64,000 bases of DNA from Mycolicibacterium iranicum (GCF_001650495.1 NZ_LWCS01000003.1:57004-121003), one strand, 5' to 3'; numbered from the stretch's first letter, positions 19,039 through 27,778 are shown. Numbers and translations: made by a program. The notes: a model not told the origin generated them from the sequence alone.

Positions 19039-19431
19039 GTGACGGTCACGTTGGGTTATGCCACAGCCGGTCCCGGCTGCGGCGACCTCGACGAGCAGCT
19101 CACCCAGCTCGCCGAAGCGGGCGTGGATCCGCGGCGGATCTTCACCGACAGGACAGCAGGCTCGGCCGACAAGATGCGTGCGGGGCTGCTCGCGCTACTC
19201 AGTTACGCCCGCCCCGGCGACGTCGTGGTCGTGGCGGCGCTGGAACGACTCGGCCGTTCCGTCACCGAGGTGACCCAGACCGTTGCCGACCTCACCACCC
19301 GCGGAATCACCCTGCGCTGTCTGCAGAACGGTCTGGACACGGCCACGTCGACGGGCCGCGTGGTGGCGAAAGTGCTGACCGATCTGGCCAAGCTCGACGT
19401 CGGCCCCACCGAGAGTGCGCACAGGTCCTGA
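19039..19431 (+). CDS. Resolvase-like N-terminal domain lacking catalytic residues
   Basis: 130 residues similar to the catalytic domain of serine recombinases: a core with VTLGYA, the ALERLGRSVTEV segment and the LTTRGITLRCLQNGL segment. Where active enzymes have GYARVST, with catalytic Ser and a supporting Arg, this protein reads GYATAGP, so both are absent. The C-terminal helix-turn-helix is also missing. It may be a decayed recombinase or a protein re-used for another role. GTG 19039 follows a purine-rich GAAGAG. No mobile element ends were seen. Confidence 0.75.
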   Translation: MTVTLGYATAGPGCGDLDEQLTQLAEAGVDPRRIFTDRTAGSADKMRAGLLALLSYARPGDVVVVAALERLGRSVTEVTQTVADLTTRGITLRCLQNGLDTATSTGRVVAKVLTDLAKLDVGPTESAHRS

Positions 19432-19447
19432 AACGGGCGCCCTGTCA

Positions 19448-19522
19448 GGCCTTCGCCCCATCCATGGCTCAGGCCTTGGCGGCCTTCGCCCCATCCATGG
19501 CTCAGGCCTTGGCGGCCTTCGC
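19448..19522. repeat. 33-bp tandem duplication at a gene end
   Basis: Two exact adjacent copies of a 33-bp unit (19448-19480 and 19481-19513) plus a 9-bp third partial copy. The second copy carries the stop codon and last codons of the HhH-GPD gene; the first repeats the stop and tail beyond it. A slipped-strand duplication of the gene's 3' end is the simplest origin. Confidence 0.9.
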
Positions 19523-20077
19523 TGCGGCTTTCGCTTCCTTCTTGTACGACCGCACCTTCTGCAACGACCCCGGATCTTTCACATCGGCCACCGACATGTG
19601 GGTGCCCGCCTTACCGTAGTCGCCGGCAGCCGTCCGCCAGCCCCTGGCGTTGACGCCGTACTGCTTACCCAGCAGGGCGAGGAAGATCTTGGCCTTCTGC
19701 TCGCCGAAGCCCGGCAGCGCCTTCAGGCGGCGCAACACCTCGGCACCGTCGGCACCGTCGGACCACAACGCCGCGGCGTCGCCGCCGTACTCGTCGACGA
19801 TCACCTGAGCCAGGGCTTGGACCCGCTTGGCCATCGACCCCGGAAAGCGATGCACCGCAGGTGTTTGCGCGCACAGCGCGGCGAACTCCTCAGCGTCGTA
19901 GTCGGCGATCACGCGGGCATCGAAGCTACCGATGCGGTCCTCGATCTTCTTCGGACCGCCGAACGCCACCTCCATCGGGATCTGCTGGTCGAGAAGCATG
20001 CCGACCAGCAGTGCGAACGGATTGTTCTCCAGAAGCGCGTCGGCCGCGGGTTCCTGAACTAACTGCAGTTTGGCCAC
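19502..20077 (-). CDS. HhH-GPD family base-excision repair protein
   Basis: 191 residues. The helix-hairpin-helix region LKALPGFGEQKAKIFLALLG lies at about residues 117-136, after a helical domain containing GMLLDQQIPM. Actinobacterial members are annotated as HhH-GPD base-excision repair proteins, but the catalytic Lys/Asp of classical glycosylases is not obvious here, so activity is uncertain. GTG 20077 gives VAKLQLVQEPAAD; the frame above it looks non-coding. The C-terminus is a Lys/Ala tail (KEAKAAAKAAKA) and lies inside the tandem duplication. Confidence 0.85.
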   Translation of the reverse strand: MAKLQLVQEPAADALLENNPFALLVGMLLDQQIPMEVAFGGPKKIEDRIGSFDARVIADYDAEEFAALCAQTPAVHRFPGSMAKRVQALAQVIVDEYGGDAAALWSDGADGAEVLRRLKALPGFGEQKAKIFLALLGKQYGVNARGWRTAAGDYGKAGTHMSVADVKDPGSLQKVRSYKKEAKAAAKAAKA

Positions 20078-20124
20078 GTGAGTCAGTCTAAGGTGGGGCC
20101 AACCGCACGCGAGGAGCAGAACTG

Positions 20125-21342
20125 ATGCCCGGCGAGCTCGCGATCGCTCTGACCGCCGCACTGATTCTTCTTGCCGTTGCCGCCGTCGTCCTCGCCGTCC
20201 GTACCCGACGCGTCGTCGCGACCCCCACCGAACGGGCCGTGCACGCCGCCCTGCACACCGCGTCGTTGGCCGCCCGCGCCTTACGCCAGGGCCTCGACAC
20301 CGCCTCCGCCCACACCGCCGCGCCGTTCCTGCGCGGGCTCACCGGCAGCGACGCCCTGGCGGTGTTCGACGGCGACGGACAACTGCTCGCCCGCGACCCC
20401 GATGACGACTGGGACGACGACCTCGCCGAGGCCTGCGAGCGCGCAGCACGACAGTCGATCTCCGGTGAACGCCGGGTGATGACCCACGGCAGGACCTCGG
20501 TGGTGGTCGGCCAACCGATGGTCAACGAGGTCGGCGACATGCTCGGGGTTCTGGTCATCGTCACGACGCGCTCCCCGGGGCCGGGAACGCTCGGCGCCGT
20601 CGGCGAAGTCGCACGGTACGCGGCCAGCCAGATCGAGCTCGCCGAGCTCGACGCGTCGCGCGCCCGGCTCGACCGCGCCGAAGTGCTGGCGCTGCGCGCG
20701 CAGATCAGCCCGCACTTCATCTACAACGCGCTCAACACGATCGCGTCGTTCGTGCGCACCGATCCCGACCGCGCCCGGGAGCTCATCCTCGAGTTCGCCG
20801 ATTTCACCCGCTACTCGTTCCGCGCCGCCGGCCAATTCACCACGCTGGCCGACGAACTGCGCAACATCGACCGCTACCTGACCCTTGAGCGCGCTCGGTT
20901 CGGGACGGCGTTGAAGGTGACGCTTCGCGTCGCCCCCGAGGTGCTCAACGTCGTCGTCCCGTTCCTTGCGTTGCAGCCCCTGGTGGAGAACGCGGTCCGG
21001 CACGGCTTCGCCGGACGGGGCAGCGGATCGATCGAACTGATCGCGCGCGACGAGGGCTCCGACTGCGTCATCACCGTCGAAGACGACGGCGTCGGCATGG
21101 ATCCCGAGGCATTGCGCGCCGGACCCGGTGACGCGCTCTCCGGGGGCGCCGAGGCTTCCGAGGGGACGGGCGCCCACGTCGGGCTGACCAATGTCGACCA
21201 TCGCCTGCGCGCGGCGTTCGGCAACGACTACGGTCTGGTGGTCGAAACCGCGATCGGCGCGGGCACCAAGGTCATCATGAGGGTGCCCAAGTTCCGGTCA
21301 GGGGTTCGGGCCAGCGGAGGTGGATTCGGGGTGGGCAAGTGA
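20125..21342 (+). CDS. LytS-type sensor histidine kinase
   Basis: 405 residues: an N-terminal membrane segment (about 5-25), a GAF-like sensory region (about 70-150), then the His-kinase domain with QISPHFIYNALNT (phospho-acceptor His197), PLVENAVRHGF (N box, Asn289) and a Gly-rich ATP lid with DDGVGM. This is the LytS/YehU class, which pairs with LytTR regulators. The response-regulator gene overlaps its stop by 4 nt. The two downstream symporter modules suggest it senses a small carboxylate, as the BtsS kinase of E. coli senses pyruvate. Confidence 0.93.
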   Translation: MPGELAIALTAALILLAVAAVVLAVRTRRVVATPTERAVHAALHTASLAARALRQGLDTASAHTAAPFLRGLTGSDALAVFDGDGQLLARDPDDDWDDDLAEACERAARQSISGERRVMTHGRTSVVVGQPMVNEVGDMLGVLVIVTTRSPGPGTLGAVGEVARYAASQIELAELDASRARLDRAEVLALRAQISPHFIYNALNTIASFVRTDPDRARELILEFADFTRYSFRAAGQFTTLADELRNIDRYLTLERARFGTALKVTLRVAPEVLNVVVPFLALQPLVENAVRHGFAGRGSGSIELIARDEGSDCVITVEDDGVGMDPEALRAGPGDALSGGAEASEGTGAHVGLTNVDHRLRAAFGNDYGLVVETAIGAGTKVIMRVPKFRSGVRASGGGFGVGK

Positions 21343-22130
21343 CGAAGCCGCTCACGGTGCTCGCCGTCGACGACGAGGCCCCCGCCCTCGACGAGCTCGC
21401 CTATCTGCTCGACCGGCATCCGTGCATCGCCAAGGTGTTCCGCGCCGGCGACGCTACTTCGGCACTGCGAGAACTCAATCTGCACTCCATCGATGCGGTG
21501 TTCCTCGACATCAACATGCCGGGCCTCTCCGGGATCGAGCTGGCCGGTGTCCTGGCCAACTATGCGCAGCGGCCTGCGATCGTCTTTGTCACCGCCCACG
21601 ACGACAAAGCCGTCGCGGCTTTCGACGTCGGCGCCGTCGACTACCTGCTCAAGCCGATCCGCGAAGACCGTCTCGACGAGGCGGTGCGCCGGGCCGCTGC
21701 CACGCCTACCGCGACACCAGCTCTGCCCGAGGAAGAGGAACCGGAGTCCGACGTCATCCCCGCCGAGCTCGGCGGCGTCACCCACCTCGTCCCACGCGAC
21801 AGCATCGGCTGGGTCGAAGCCGAAGGAGACTACGCACGGTTGCATTCCGCGTCAGGCGCGCACCTGGTGCGCATTCCCCTCAGTACGCTCGAAACCCGGT
21901 GGCGCGAGCACGGTTTTCAGCGTGTTCACCGATCCTATCTGGTGGCGCTGCGACTGGTGACCGGCCTGCGTAACGCCGACGGCGCGGTTCTGGTGCGGCT
22001 GCGGGCCAACGGTGCGTCGCCTGCCGTCGAGCTTCCCGTGAGCAGACGGCAGGCCCGGGAATTGCGAGACCGCTTGGTGCGCAACCCGATGCGGAGCCTA
22101 CGGCCCGCCGGGAGTTCGGATGACCAGTAA
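21339..22130 (+). CDS. LytTR family response regulator
   Basis: 263 residues: receiver domain (residues 5-125) with phospho-acceptor Asp57 in VFLDINM and the conserved Lys in LLKP; an acidic linker; and a LytTR DNA-binding domain (about 150-250) with HRSYLVAL. GTG 21339 overlaps the kinase stop codon (GTGA). LytTR proteins bind pairs of direct repeats; a 9-bp repeat pair at 24301-24333, before the second symporter module, is a candidate target. Confidence 0.93.
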   Translation: MTKPLTVLAVDDEAPALDELAYLLDRHPCIAKVFRAGDATSALRELNLHSIDAVFLDINMPGLSGIELAGVLANYAQRPAIVFVTAHDDKAVAAFDVGAVDYLLKPIREDRLDEAVRRAAATPTATPALPEEEEPESDVIPAELGGVTHLVPRDSIGWVEAEGDYARLHSASGAHLVRIPLSTLETRWREHGFQRVHRSYLVALRLVTGLRNADGAVLVRLRANGASPAVELPVSRRQARELRDRLVRNPMRSLRPAGSSDDQ

Positions 22131-22494
22131 CGAACCGCCACAACGGCAGCGGGTTGTACTGGCCCACCGGCGCGGCGCCCGCATGGTGCGCACCCGCGTC
22201 GAGGTGCAGGAACAGACCCAGGTCGGTGACGCGCTGGTCCGCGGGCTCGTGCGTGCGCAGCTCGGTCTGGCGCTGCGGCTGGCCGCCGTGGTGGTCGCGC
22301 TGATCGGCGCCATCCCGCTGCTCAACGCGGCGTTTCCCGGGCTGGGCGCTGTCACCGTGTTCGGGCTTCGGCTGAACTGGCTTGTGCTGGCCGGCCTGGT
22401 GTATCCGCTGCTGTACGGCATCGGCTGGTTCTATGTTCGGCTCGCCGAGCAGGGCGAGCGCGACTTCGTCGGCGTCGTCGACGCCGAGCCATGA
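22120..22494 (+). CDS. Small two-spanning membrane protein, first symporter module
   Basis: 124 residues: a basic N-terminal region (about 1-45) then hydrophobic segments at about 47-68 and 84-105. Its position directly before a sodium:solute symporter, overlapping it by 4 nt, and its topology match DUF485-type companions such as YjcH of ActP, though sequence similarity to DUF485 is weak. It also overlaps the response-regulator end by 11 nt, so four genes form one tight operon. Confidence 0.8.
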   Translation: MTSNEPPQRQRVVLAHRRGARMVRTRVEVQEQTQVGDALVRGLVRAQLGLALRLAAVVVALIGAIPLLNAAFPGLGAVTVFGLRLNWLVLAGLVYPLLYGIGWFYVRLAEQGERDFVGVVDAEP

Positions 22495-24233
22495 CCGGCT
22501 CGCCGTTGACGGCCGCCGCACTGATCGCCGCGGCCGTGGCCACCGTCGCGATCGGCGCCTACGGGGTTCGGTTCTCCCGCACCACATCCGACTTCCTGGT
22601 CGCGTCACGCACCGTCGGCCCGCAGTGGAACGCCGCCGCCATCTCCGGTGAATACCTCTCGGCCGCATCGTTTCTCGGTGTCGCGGGACTGATCGCGAAA
22701 TACGGCGCCGATGCGCTGTGGTATCCGGTCGGCTTCACCGCCGGCTATCTGGGGCTGTTGCTGTTCGTCGCCGCCCCGCTGCGGCGCTCCGGCGCCTACA
22801 CCGTCCCAGACTTCGCCGAGTTCCGACTAGGCTCGGCGCGGCTGCGAAAAGTCGCGATGCTCGTCGTCGTCGTGGTCTGCATCTTCTACCTGGTACCCCA
22901 GTACCAGGGAGCGGGCCTCGCACTGAAAACCCTTCTCGGCACGCCCGTGTGGCTCGGCCCGGTCGTCGTCGGCGCGATCGTGATCACCAATGTCGTGGCC
23001 GGCGGCATGCGGTCGATCACCTTTGTGCAGGCATTCCAGTATTGGCTCAAGTTGACCGCCGTCGCGATTCCTGCGCTGGCACTGACCGGCTTGTTCTTCA
23101 GCGACCCCGGCGGACAACTCGGCGGACCGCTTCCTCCCACCGTTCAGCAGGACACCGTCGTCGCGATCGAGACCGATGTCGTAGTCCAGGTCGACGACCC
23201 TCGGGGACTGACGGTGACGGGCACCCTGGACGGGCGTCCGGTGGAAGGGGCGACGATCGCCGGCGCCGGCGAGCATGCTCTCAGCGCGGGCAGCACCCTG
23301 AGCCTGGCCGAGGGCGCGGCCGCCCCCGTGGTGGCGGGAACACCGAGCACCGGGTCGGACTGGATTGCGTCCGGCGGCGGGCTGGGCGGTCAGCATCCGC
23401 TCTATCAGGTGCTGTCGATCATGGTGGCGACGTTCCTCGGGACGATGGGGCTGCCGCACGTGCTGGTGCGCTTCTACACCAATCCCGACGGCCGTGCGGC
23501 ACGCCGCACCGCGTTGGCAGTGATCGCACTGTTGTCGCTGTTCTATGTCTTCCCGACGCTGCTCGGGGTGTTCTCCCGACTGTATGTGCCCCGATTGCTC
23601 ATCACCGGAAATGCCGATGCGGCAGTGCTTCTCGCGCCCAGCTCGGCGATCGGCGGGGTGGCCGGCCAGTTGCTGGCCGCACTGGTGGCCGCAGGCGCGA
23701 TCGCAGCCTTCCTGGCCACCTCGTCGGGGCTGCTGGTGAGCTTCGCCGGGGCACTGGCCACCGATGTGCTGCCGGGCCGCGTACGGGACTTCCGCGTCGC
23801 GGCGGTCCTCGGCGGACTGATCCCGATTCCGTTGGCACTGGCCGCTTCTGGCGGGCTGGAACTGTCCCGCAGCGTCGGACTCGCGTTCGCGGTCGCCGCG
23901 TCGACTCTGTGTCCGCTGTTGGTGCTGGGCATCTGGTGGCGGGGTTTGACAGCCAGAGGCGCGGCGTGGGGCCTTGCAGTGGGTGGGCTGCTGTCCGGCG
24001 TGGCGGTGACTGTCGCGGTGGCGGGCGGCGTCGCCGAGGACGTGCTCGGCGGCTGGCCCGCGATGTTGATCGGCTACCCCGCGGCGGTCAGCGTGCCGTT
24101 GGCCTTCGCAACGATGATCGTCGTCAGCAGGCTGACTCGGGCCAGCGTGCCGAGCGACGTGGCGCAGACGTTCGCGCGAATGCACGTGCCCGAGAACCTG
24201 GGCATGGGCATCGAGCGCATGCCGCGGGCCTAG
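22491..24233 (+). CDS. Sodium:solute symporter with large external insertion
   Basis: 580 residues of the SSS family (ActP/MctC branch), about 13 membrane segments, with the family stretch ISGEYLSAASFLGVAGLIAKYG near residue 44 onward. These carriers take up acetate, pyruvate or other short carboxylates with sodium or protons. Between FFSDPGG and HPLYQVLS (about residues 200-305) there is a soluble, beta-rich-looking insert of around 100 residues (for example VVVQVDDPRGLTVTGTLDGR), much longer than the matching loop in its paralogue at 24740-26371. ATG 22491 overlaps the small gene before it by 4 nt. Confidence 0.9.
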   Translation: MTGSPLTAAALIAAAVATVAIGAYGVRFSRTTSDFLVASRTVGPQWNAAAISGEYLSAASFLGVAGLIAKYGADALWYPVGFTAGYLGLLLFVAAPLRRSGAYTVPDFAEFRLGSARLRKVAMLVVVVVCIFYLVPQYQGAGLALKTLLGTPVWLGPVVVGAIVITNVVAGGMRSITFVQAFQYWLKLTAVAIPALALTGLFFSDPGGQLGGPLPPTVQQDTVVAIETDVVVQVDDPRGLTVTGTLDGRPVEGATIAGAGEHALSAGSTLSLAEGAAAPVVAGTPSTGSDWIASGGGLGGQHPLYQVLSIMVATFLGTMGLPHVLVRFYTNPDGRAARRTALAVIALLSLFYVFPTLLGVFSRLYVPRLLITGNADAAVLLAPSSAIGGVAGQLLAALVAAGAIAAFLATSSGLLVSFAGALATDVLPGRVRDFRVAAVLGGLIPIPLALAASGGLELSRSVGLAFAVAASTLCPLLVLGIWWRGLTARGAAWGLAVGGLLSGVAVTVAVAGGVAEDVLGGWPAMLIGYPAAVSVPLAFATMIVVSRLTRASVPSDVAQTFARMHVPENLGMGIERMPRA

Positions 24234-24300
24234 GTCGACCCACCGCCGCCGTTCGTCGCCGCCCATCGACCGCTCACCGCACACACCACCGAGCTCACCG

Positions 24301-24333
24301 TGTGACCTGCGTCGACGCTGGGTATGTGACCTG
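24301..24333. promoter_or_regulatory. Direct repeat TGTGACCTG before second symporter module
   Basis: The 9-mer TGTGACCTG occurs at 24301-24309 and 24325-24333, 24 nt from start to start, about 60 nt before the DUF485 gene. Paired 9-bp direct repeats about two helix turns apart are the usual layout of LytTR binding sites, which fits the regulator encoded 2 kb upstream. Without a consensus to compare, this remains a candidate. Confidence 0.45.
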
Positions 24334-24392
24334 TATCTCAACTACGTTCACCCAAGAGCCGGTTCACAACGTCGTAGGAGCGTGAGATCAAG

Positions 24393-24743
24393 GTGTCCGA
24401 AACAGACCTTCCGATTCGCCCGGAAGCCATCAGCGGCGATCGCTATCTGGAAGTACAGGCCAGCCCCGAGTTCCAGGAACTGCGAAGTAGGTTGCGCCGC
24501 TTCGTCTTCCCGATGACGGCGGTGTTCCTCATCTGGTACGGCGTGTACGTGCTCCTCGGCGCTTTCGCCAATGAATTCATGGCCACCAAGGTCTGGGGAG
24601 ACATCAACGTCGGCCTGATCATCGGCCTCGGCCAGTTCCTGTCGACCTTCATCATCACGGGCCTCTACGTGCGTTTCGCCAATCGTGAGCTGGACCCGCG
24701 CGCCGAGGCGCTGCGCACCCAACTGGAGAGTGAAATCAAATGA
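24393..24743 (+). CDS. DUF485 membrane protein, symporter companion
   Basis: 116 residues with two membrane segments (about 37-55 and 72-92) and the DUF485 pattern: SPEFQELRSRLRRFVFPMTA, then YGVYVLLGAFA. Such proteins (YjcH type) are encoded with ActP-like symporters and probably assemble with them. GTG 24393 follows AGGAG by about 12 nt. It overlaps the symporter start by 4 nt. Confidence 0.92.
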   Translation: MSETDLPIRPEAISGDRYLEVQASPEFQELRSRLRRFVFPMTAVFLIWYGVYVLLGAFANEFMATKVWGDINVGLIIGLGQFLSTFIITGLYVRFANRELDPRAEALRTQLESEIK

Positions 24744-26371
24744 CCACCACCGTGCTGGCCGCCGAAACCGTCGGCAACCCGGCCGCCAACATCGGCATTT
24801 TCAGCCTCTTCGTCGTCGTCACGATGATCGTCGTCATCCGGGCGAGCAAGAAGAACGCCACCGCCGACGAGTTCTTCACCGGCGGCCGCGGCTTCTCCGG
24901 CCCCCAGAACGGCATCGCGATCGCGGGTGACTATCTGTCGGCCGCAAGCTTCCTCGGCATCGCCGGGGCAATTGCCGTCTACGGCTACGACGGCTTCCTG
25001 TATTCGATCGGCTTCCTTGTCGCCTGGCTGGTCGCCTTGCTCCTTGTTGCTGAATTGCTGCGTAACACAGGCAAATTCACGATGGCCGACGTGCTGAGCT
25101 TTAGGCTCAAGCAGCGGCCGGTGCGGCTGGCAGCTGCCACGAGCACGCTGACGGTGTCACTGTTCTACCTGCTCGCGCAGATGGCGGGCGCGGGCGGTCT
25201 GGTGGCTCTGCTGCTCGACGTGACCAGCAAGAGCGGCCAGGCGATCGTCATCGCGGTCGTCGGCGTCCTGATGATCGTGTACGTCCTCGTCGGCGGCATG
25301 AAGGGCACCACGTGGGTGCAGATCATCAAGGCCGTCCTGCTCATCGCCGGTGCCGGGCTCATGACGGTCATGGTGCTGGTCAAGTTCGGGGTGAACTTCT
25401 CGGAGATCCTCGCCTCGGCGCAGTCGGCGATCAGTGGCGCCACCACGGCGGGCGTCGCCGACCGGGACGTGCTGGCACCCGGCGCCCAGTACGGCGGCTC
25501 GCTGACCTCCCAGATCAACTTCATCTCGCTGGCGCTGGCGCTGGTGCTCGGCACCGCAGGCCTGCCGCATGTGCTGATGCGTTTCTACACGGTGCCGACC
25601 GCCAAGGAAGCGCGGCGGTCCGTCGTCTGGGCGATCGCGCTGATCGGCGCGTTCTACCTGTTCACCCTGGTGCTGGGGTACGGCGCGGCGGCGCTGGTCG
25701 GTCCCGACCGGATCCTGGGCGCGGCCGGCGGCGTGAACTCCGCGGCACCCCTGCTGGCGTTCGAGCTCGGCGGCGTGATTCTGCTCGGCATCATCTCGGC
25801 GGTGGCCTTCGCGACGATCCTTGCGGTCGTGGCGGGTCTGACGATCACCGCGTCGGCGTCGTTCGCGCACGACATCTATGCCTCGGTTCTCAAGTCGCAC
25901 AAGGTGACCGAAGCCGAGCAGGTGAAGGTCTCGCGAATCACCGCGGTGGTGCTCGGGGTGTTCGCGATCGGCCTGGGCATCCTGGCCAACGGCCAGAACG
26001 TCGCGTTCCTGGTGGCACTGGCCTTCGCGGTCGCGGCGTCGGCGAACCTGCCGACCATCGTGTACTCGCTGTACTGGAAGCGGTTCAACACACGCGGCGC
26101 GCTGTGGAGCATGTACGGCGGCCTGATCTCGTGCATCGTGTTGATCGTCTTCTCCCCCGCGGTGTCGGGCAGCAAGACGGCGATGATCCCGGGTGCGGAC
26201 TTCTCCTGGTTCCCGCTGGCCAACCCGGGCATCGTCTCGATCCCGCTGGCATTCCTGCTCGGCATCGTCGGCACGCTGACGTCGCCGGACCGGGGTGATC
26301 CGAAGATCAACGCCGAGATGGAGGTCCGCTCGCTGACCGGTATCGGCGCCGAAAAGGCGATCGCCCACTAG
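24740..26371 (+). CDS. Cation:acetate/carboxylate symporter (ActP-like)
   Basis: 543 residues, SSS family, with 13 or so membrane segments and the conserved IAGDYLSAASFLGIAGAIA and GTAGLPHVLMRFYT segments. It most resembles ActP/MctC type monocarboxylate carriers. ATG 24740 overlaps the DUF485 gene by 4 nt. Together with the first module and the LytS/LytTR pair it suggests carboxylate-sensing control of uptake. It is a paralogue of the product at 22491-24233 but has the standard short loop. Confidence 0.93.
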   Translation: MTTTVLAAETVGNPAANIGIFSLFVVVTMIVVIRASKKNATADEFFTGGRGFSGPQNGIAIAGDYLSAASFLGIAGAIAVYGYDGFLYSIGFLVAWLVALLLVAELLRNTGKFTMADVLSFRLKQRPVRLAAATSTLTVSLFYLLAQMAGAGGLVALLLDVTSKSGQAIVIAVVGVLMIVYVLVGGMKGTTWVQIIKAVLLIAGAGLMTVMVLVKFGVNFSEILASAQSAISGATTAGVADRDVLAPGAQYGGSLTSQINFISLALALVLGTAGLPHVLMRFYTVPTAKEARRSVVWAIALIGAFYLFTLVLGYGAAALVGPDRILGAAGGVNSAAPLLAFELGGVILLGIISAVAFATILAVVAGLTITASASFAHDIYASVLKSHKVTEAEQVKVSRITAVVLGVFAIGLGILANGQNVAFLVALAFAVAASANLPTIVYSLYWKRFNTRGALWSMYGGLISCIVLIVFSPAVSGSKTAMIPGADFSWFPLANPGIVSIPLAFLLGIVGTLTSPDRGDPKINAEMEVRSLTGIGAEKAIAH

Positions 26372-26379
26372 ACAATTTC

Positions 26380-26440
26380 GCCGAAACTGCATTCCGTGCG
26401 TGAAAAATCGCGAAAAGACCGCGCGGAATGCAGTTTCGGC
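26380..26440. terminator. Inverted repeat after symporter operon
   Basis: Arms GCCGAAACTGCATTCCG (26380-26396) and its exact complement (26424-26440) surround a 27-nt A-rich loop. It starts 8 nt after the symporter stop and so likely ends that operon. It shares GCATTCCG with the hairpin at 15187-15248 and TTTCGGC with the other hairpins of the window. Confidence 0.7.
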
Positions 26441-26494
26441 CTCTAGGTGCTTCTACTCAGATCCGGGGCAGGCGGGCGGGTCCAGAATTGGGGC

Positions 26495-27778
26495 ATGAGC
26501 GCAGCCACGCTTTTTCCTCGCCTCTGCGATGTCGAGGCAAGCACCCCGCCAGACCGTGACCGCGCCATCGACGTCATCCGGATCACCGCCCTGGTCGCTG
26601 TTGTCGTCGGCCACACGGTCATGGCGACGAGCATCATCCGCGACGACGTCTTCATCTGGAGCAACCTGCTCACCGCCTCGCCGGTGTTCCAGGCCCTGAC
26701 ATGGGTGTTCCAGATCATGCCGCTGTTCTTCTTCGCCGGCGTCGCCGCATCGGTGCAGTCCTGGAACTCCGGCAGCAGCTGGGGCAACTGGCTGATGCGG
26801 CGCTGCACCAGGCTCTACCGGCCGGTGTTCTACTACCTGGCGTTCTGGGCGGTGACGCTGGTGACGCTCAGGCTGCTGCTACCGGTTCACGTCTACGAGC
26901 CCGTCGCCGGGATCTCGACGCAGCTGCTCTGGTTTCTCGGCGCCTATGTCCTCGTGCTCGCCGCCATCCCCGCACTTGCTCGCATCACCACGACGGGGCG
27001 GTTCGTCGTCGCGGCGGCGACCGCATACACGTTGGTTGCCGTCGTCGACGCGATTCGGATCAATCTCGATGTGTGGCCGCTGGTGGGTTATCTCAACCTG
27101 TCCATGTGGCTCATTCCCGGCATGTTCGGTGTCGCCTACCGGCGCCGCCTCCTGTCGGCGCGCGCGGCGTTGATCGCCGGCGCCGCGATGTTCGCGACCA
27201 ACGCCACACTCGTCGCCTTCGGCCCGTACGAGCTGAGCCTGGTCGGTATCGAGACCCAGCACCTCAAGAACATGTCACCGCCGTCGCTGCTGCTCGCCGG
27301 CCACGCAATCATGATGTGCGCGTTGGCGATTGCCGCCGCACCTGCAATCACGCGGTGGGCGCGCAGGCCACGGGTCTGGTGGCTGACAGTGATCGGCAAC
27401 TCGGGGGCGATGACGATCTACCTGTGGCACATTCCGCTGCTGCTGGGCATGCACTTGGTTTTCGACTACCTCGGCTACCCGCGGTTCCCGGACGCGCCAC
27501 ACTTCTTCGCGCTGTCGGTGCTGCAGACGGCGATCATGACCCTTGCCGTCGGCGTTGCGTTCGTGGTGCTGCGGCCGCTCGAGAACGATCCGCTTCCGTT
27601 GTGGGACGGCGGCTTCGTCGCCCGCCCCGGTCTGCGCAGCGCTGCGGTGGGCTCGCTGCTGTGTGTGGCGGGGACGGCGACGCTGGGGTCCGTGGGCTGG
27701 GGTCTCAAGGACCTCGGCCTGTATCTGACCGCGGCAATGGTCACCGCGCTGGTCGCGGCGAGGGCGCTCGCCCGCTAG
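26495..27778 (+). CDS. Acyltransferase 3 family membrane protein
   Basis: 427 residues with about ten membrane segments. The first contains RDRAIDVIRITALVAVVVGHTVM, with the Arg and His of the acyltransferase 3 active site; a later IYLWHIPLLL segment is also typical. Such enzymes acylate sugars, lipids or wall polymers across the membrane; the acceptor here is unknown. ATG 26495 is preferred to an ATG at 26447. Its end overlaps the convergent DUF5302 gene by 4 nt. Confidence 0.88.
   Translation: MSAATLFPRLCDVEASTPPDRDRAIDVIRITALVAVVVGHTVMATSIIRDDVFIWSNLLTASPVFQALTWVFQIMPLFFFAGVAASVQSWNSGSSWGNWLMRRCTRLYRPVFYYLAFWAVTLVTLRLLLPVHVYEPVAGISTQLLWFLGAYVLVLAAIPALARITTTGRFVVAAATAYTLVAVVDAIRINLDVWPLVGYLNLSMWLIPGMFGVAYRRRLLSARAALIAGAAMFATNATLVAFGPYELSLVGIETQHLKNMSPPSLLLAGHAIMMCALAIAAAPAITRWARRPRVWWLTVIGNSGAMTIYLWHIPLLLGMHLVFDYLGYPRFPDAPHFFALSVLQTAIMTLAVGVAFVVLRPLENDPLPLWDGGFVARPGLRSAAVGSLLCVAGTATLGSVGWGLKDLGLYLTAAMVTALVAARALAR

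Noticed and set aside
19039..19431. Active transposon or integron resolvase marking a mobile element
   Set aside because: Catalytic residues and DNA-binding domain are missing, and no terminal repeats or transposase flank it.
19448..19513. 33-bp direct repeats as a CRISPR-like array
   Set aside because: The two copies are adjacent with no spacer, and they contain the end of a gene.
22827..24341. 504-residue minus-strand ORF over the first symporter
   Set aside because: Arg/His/Gln-rich shadow of a high-GC gene, with no domain and fully inside a clear symporter gene.
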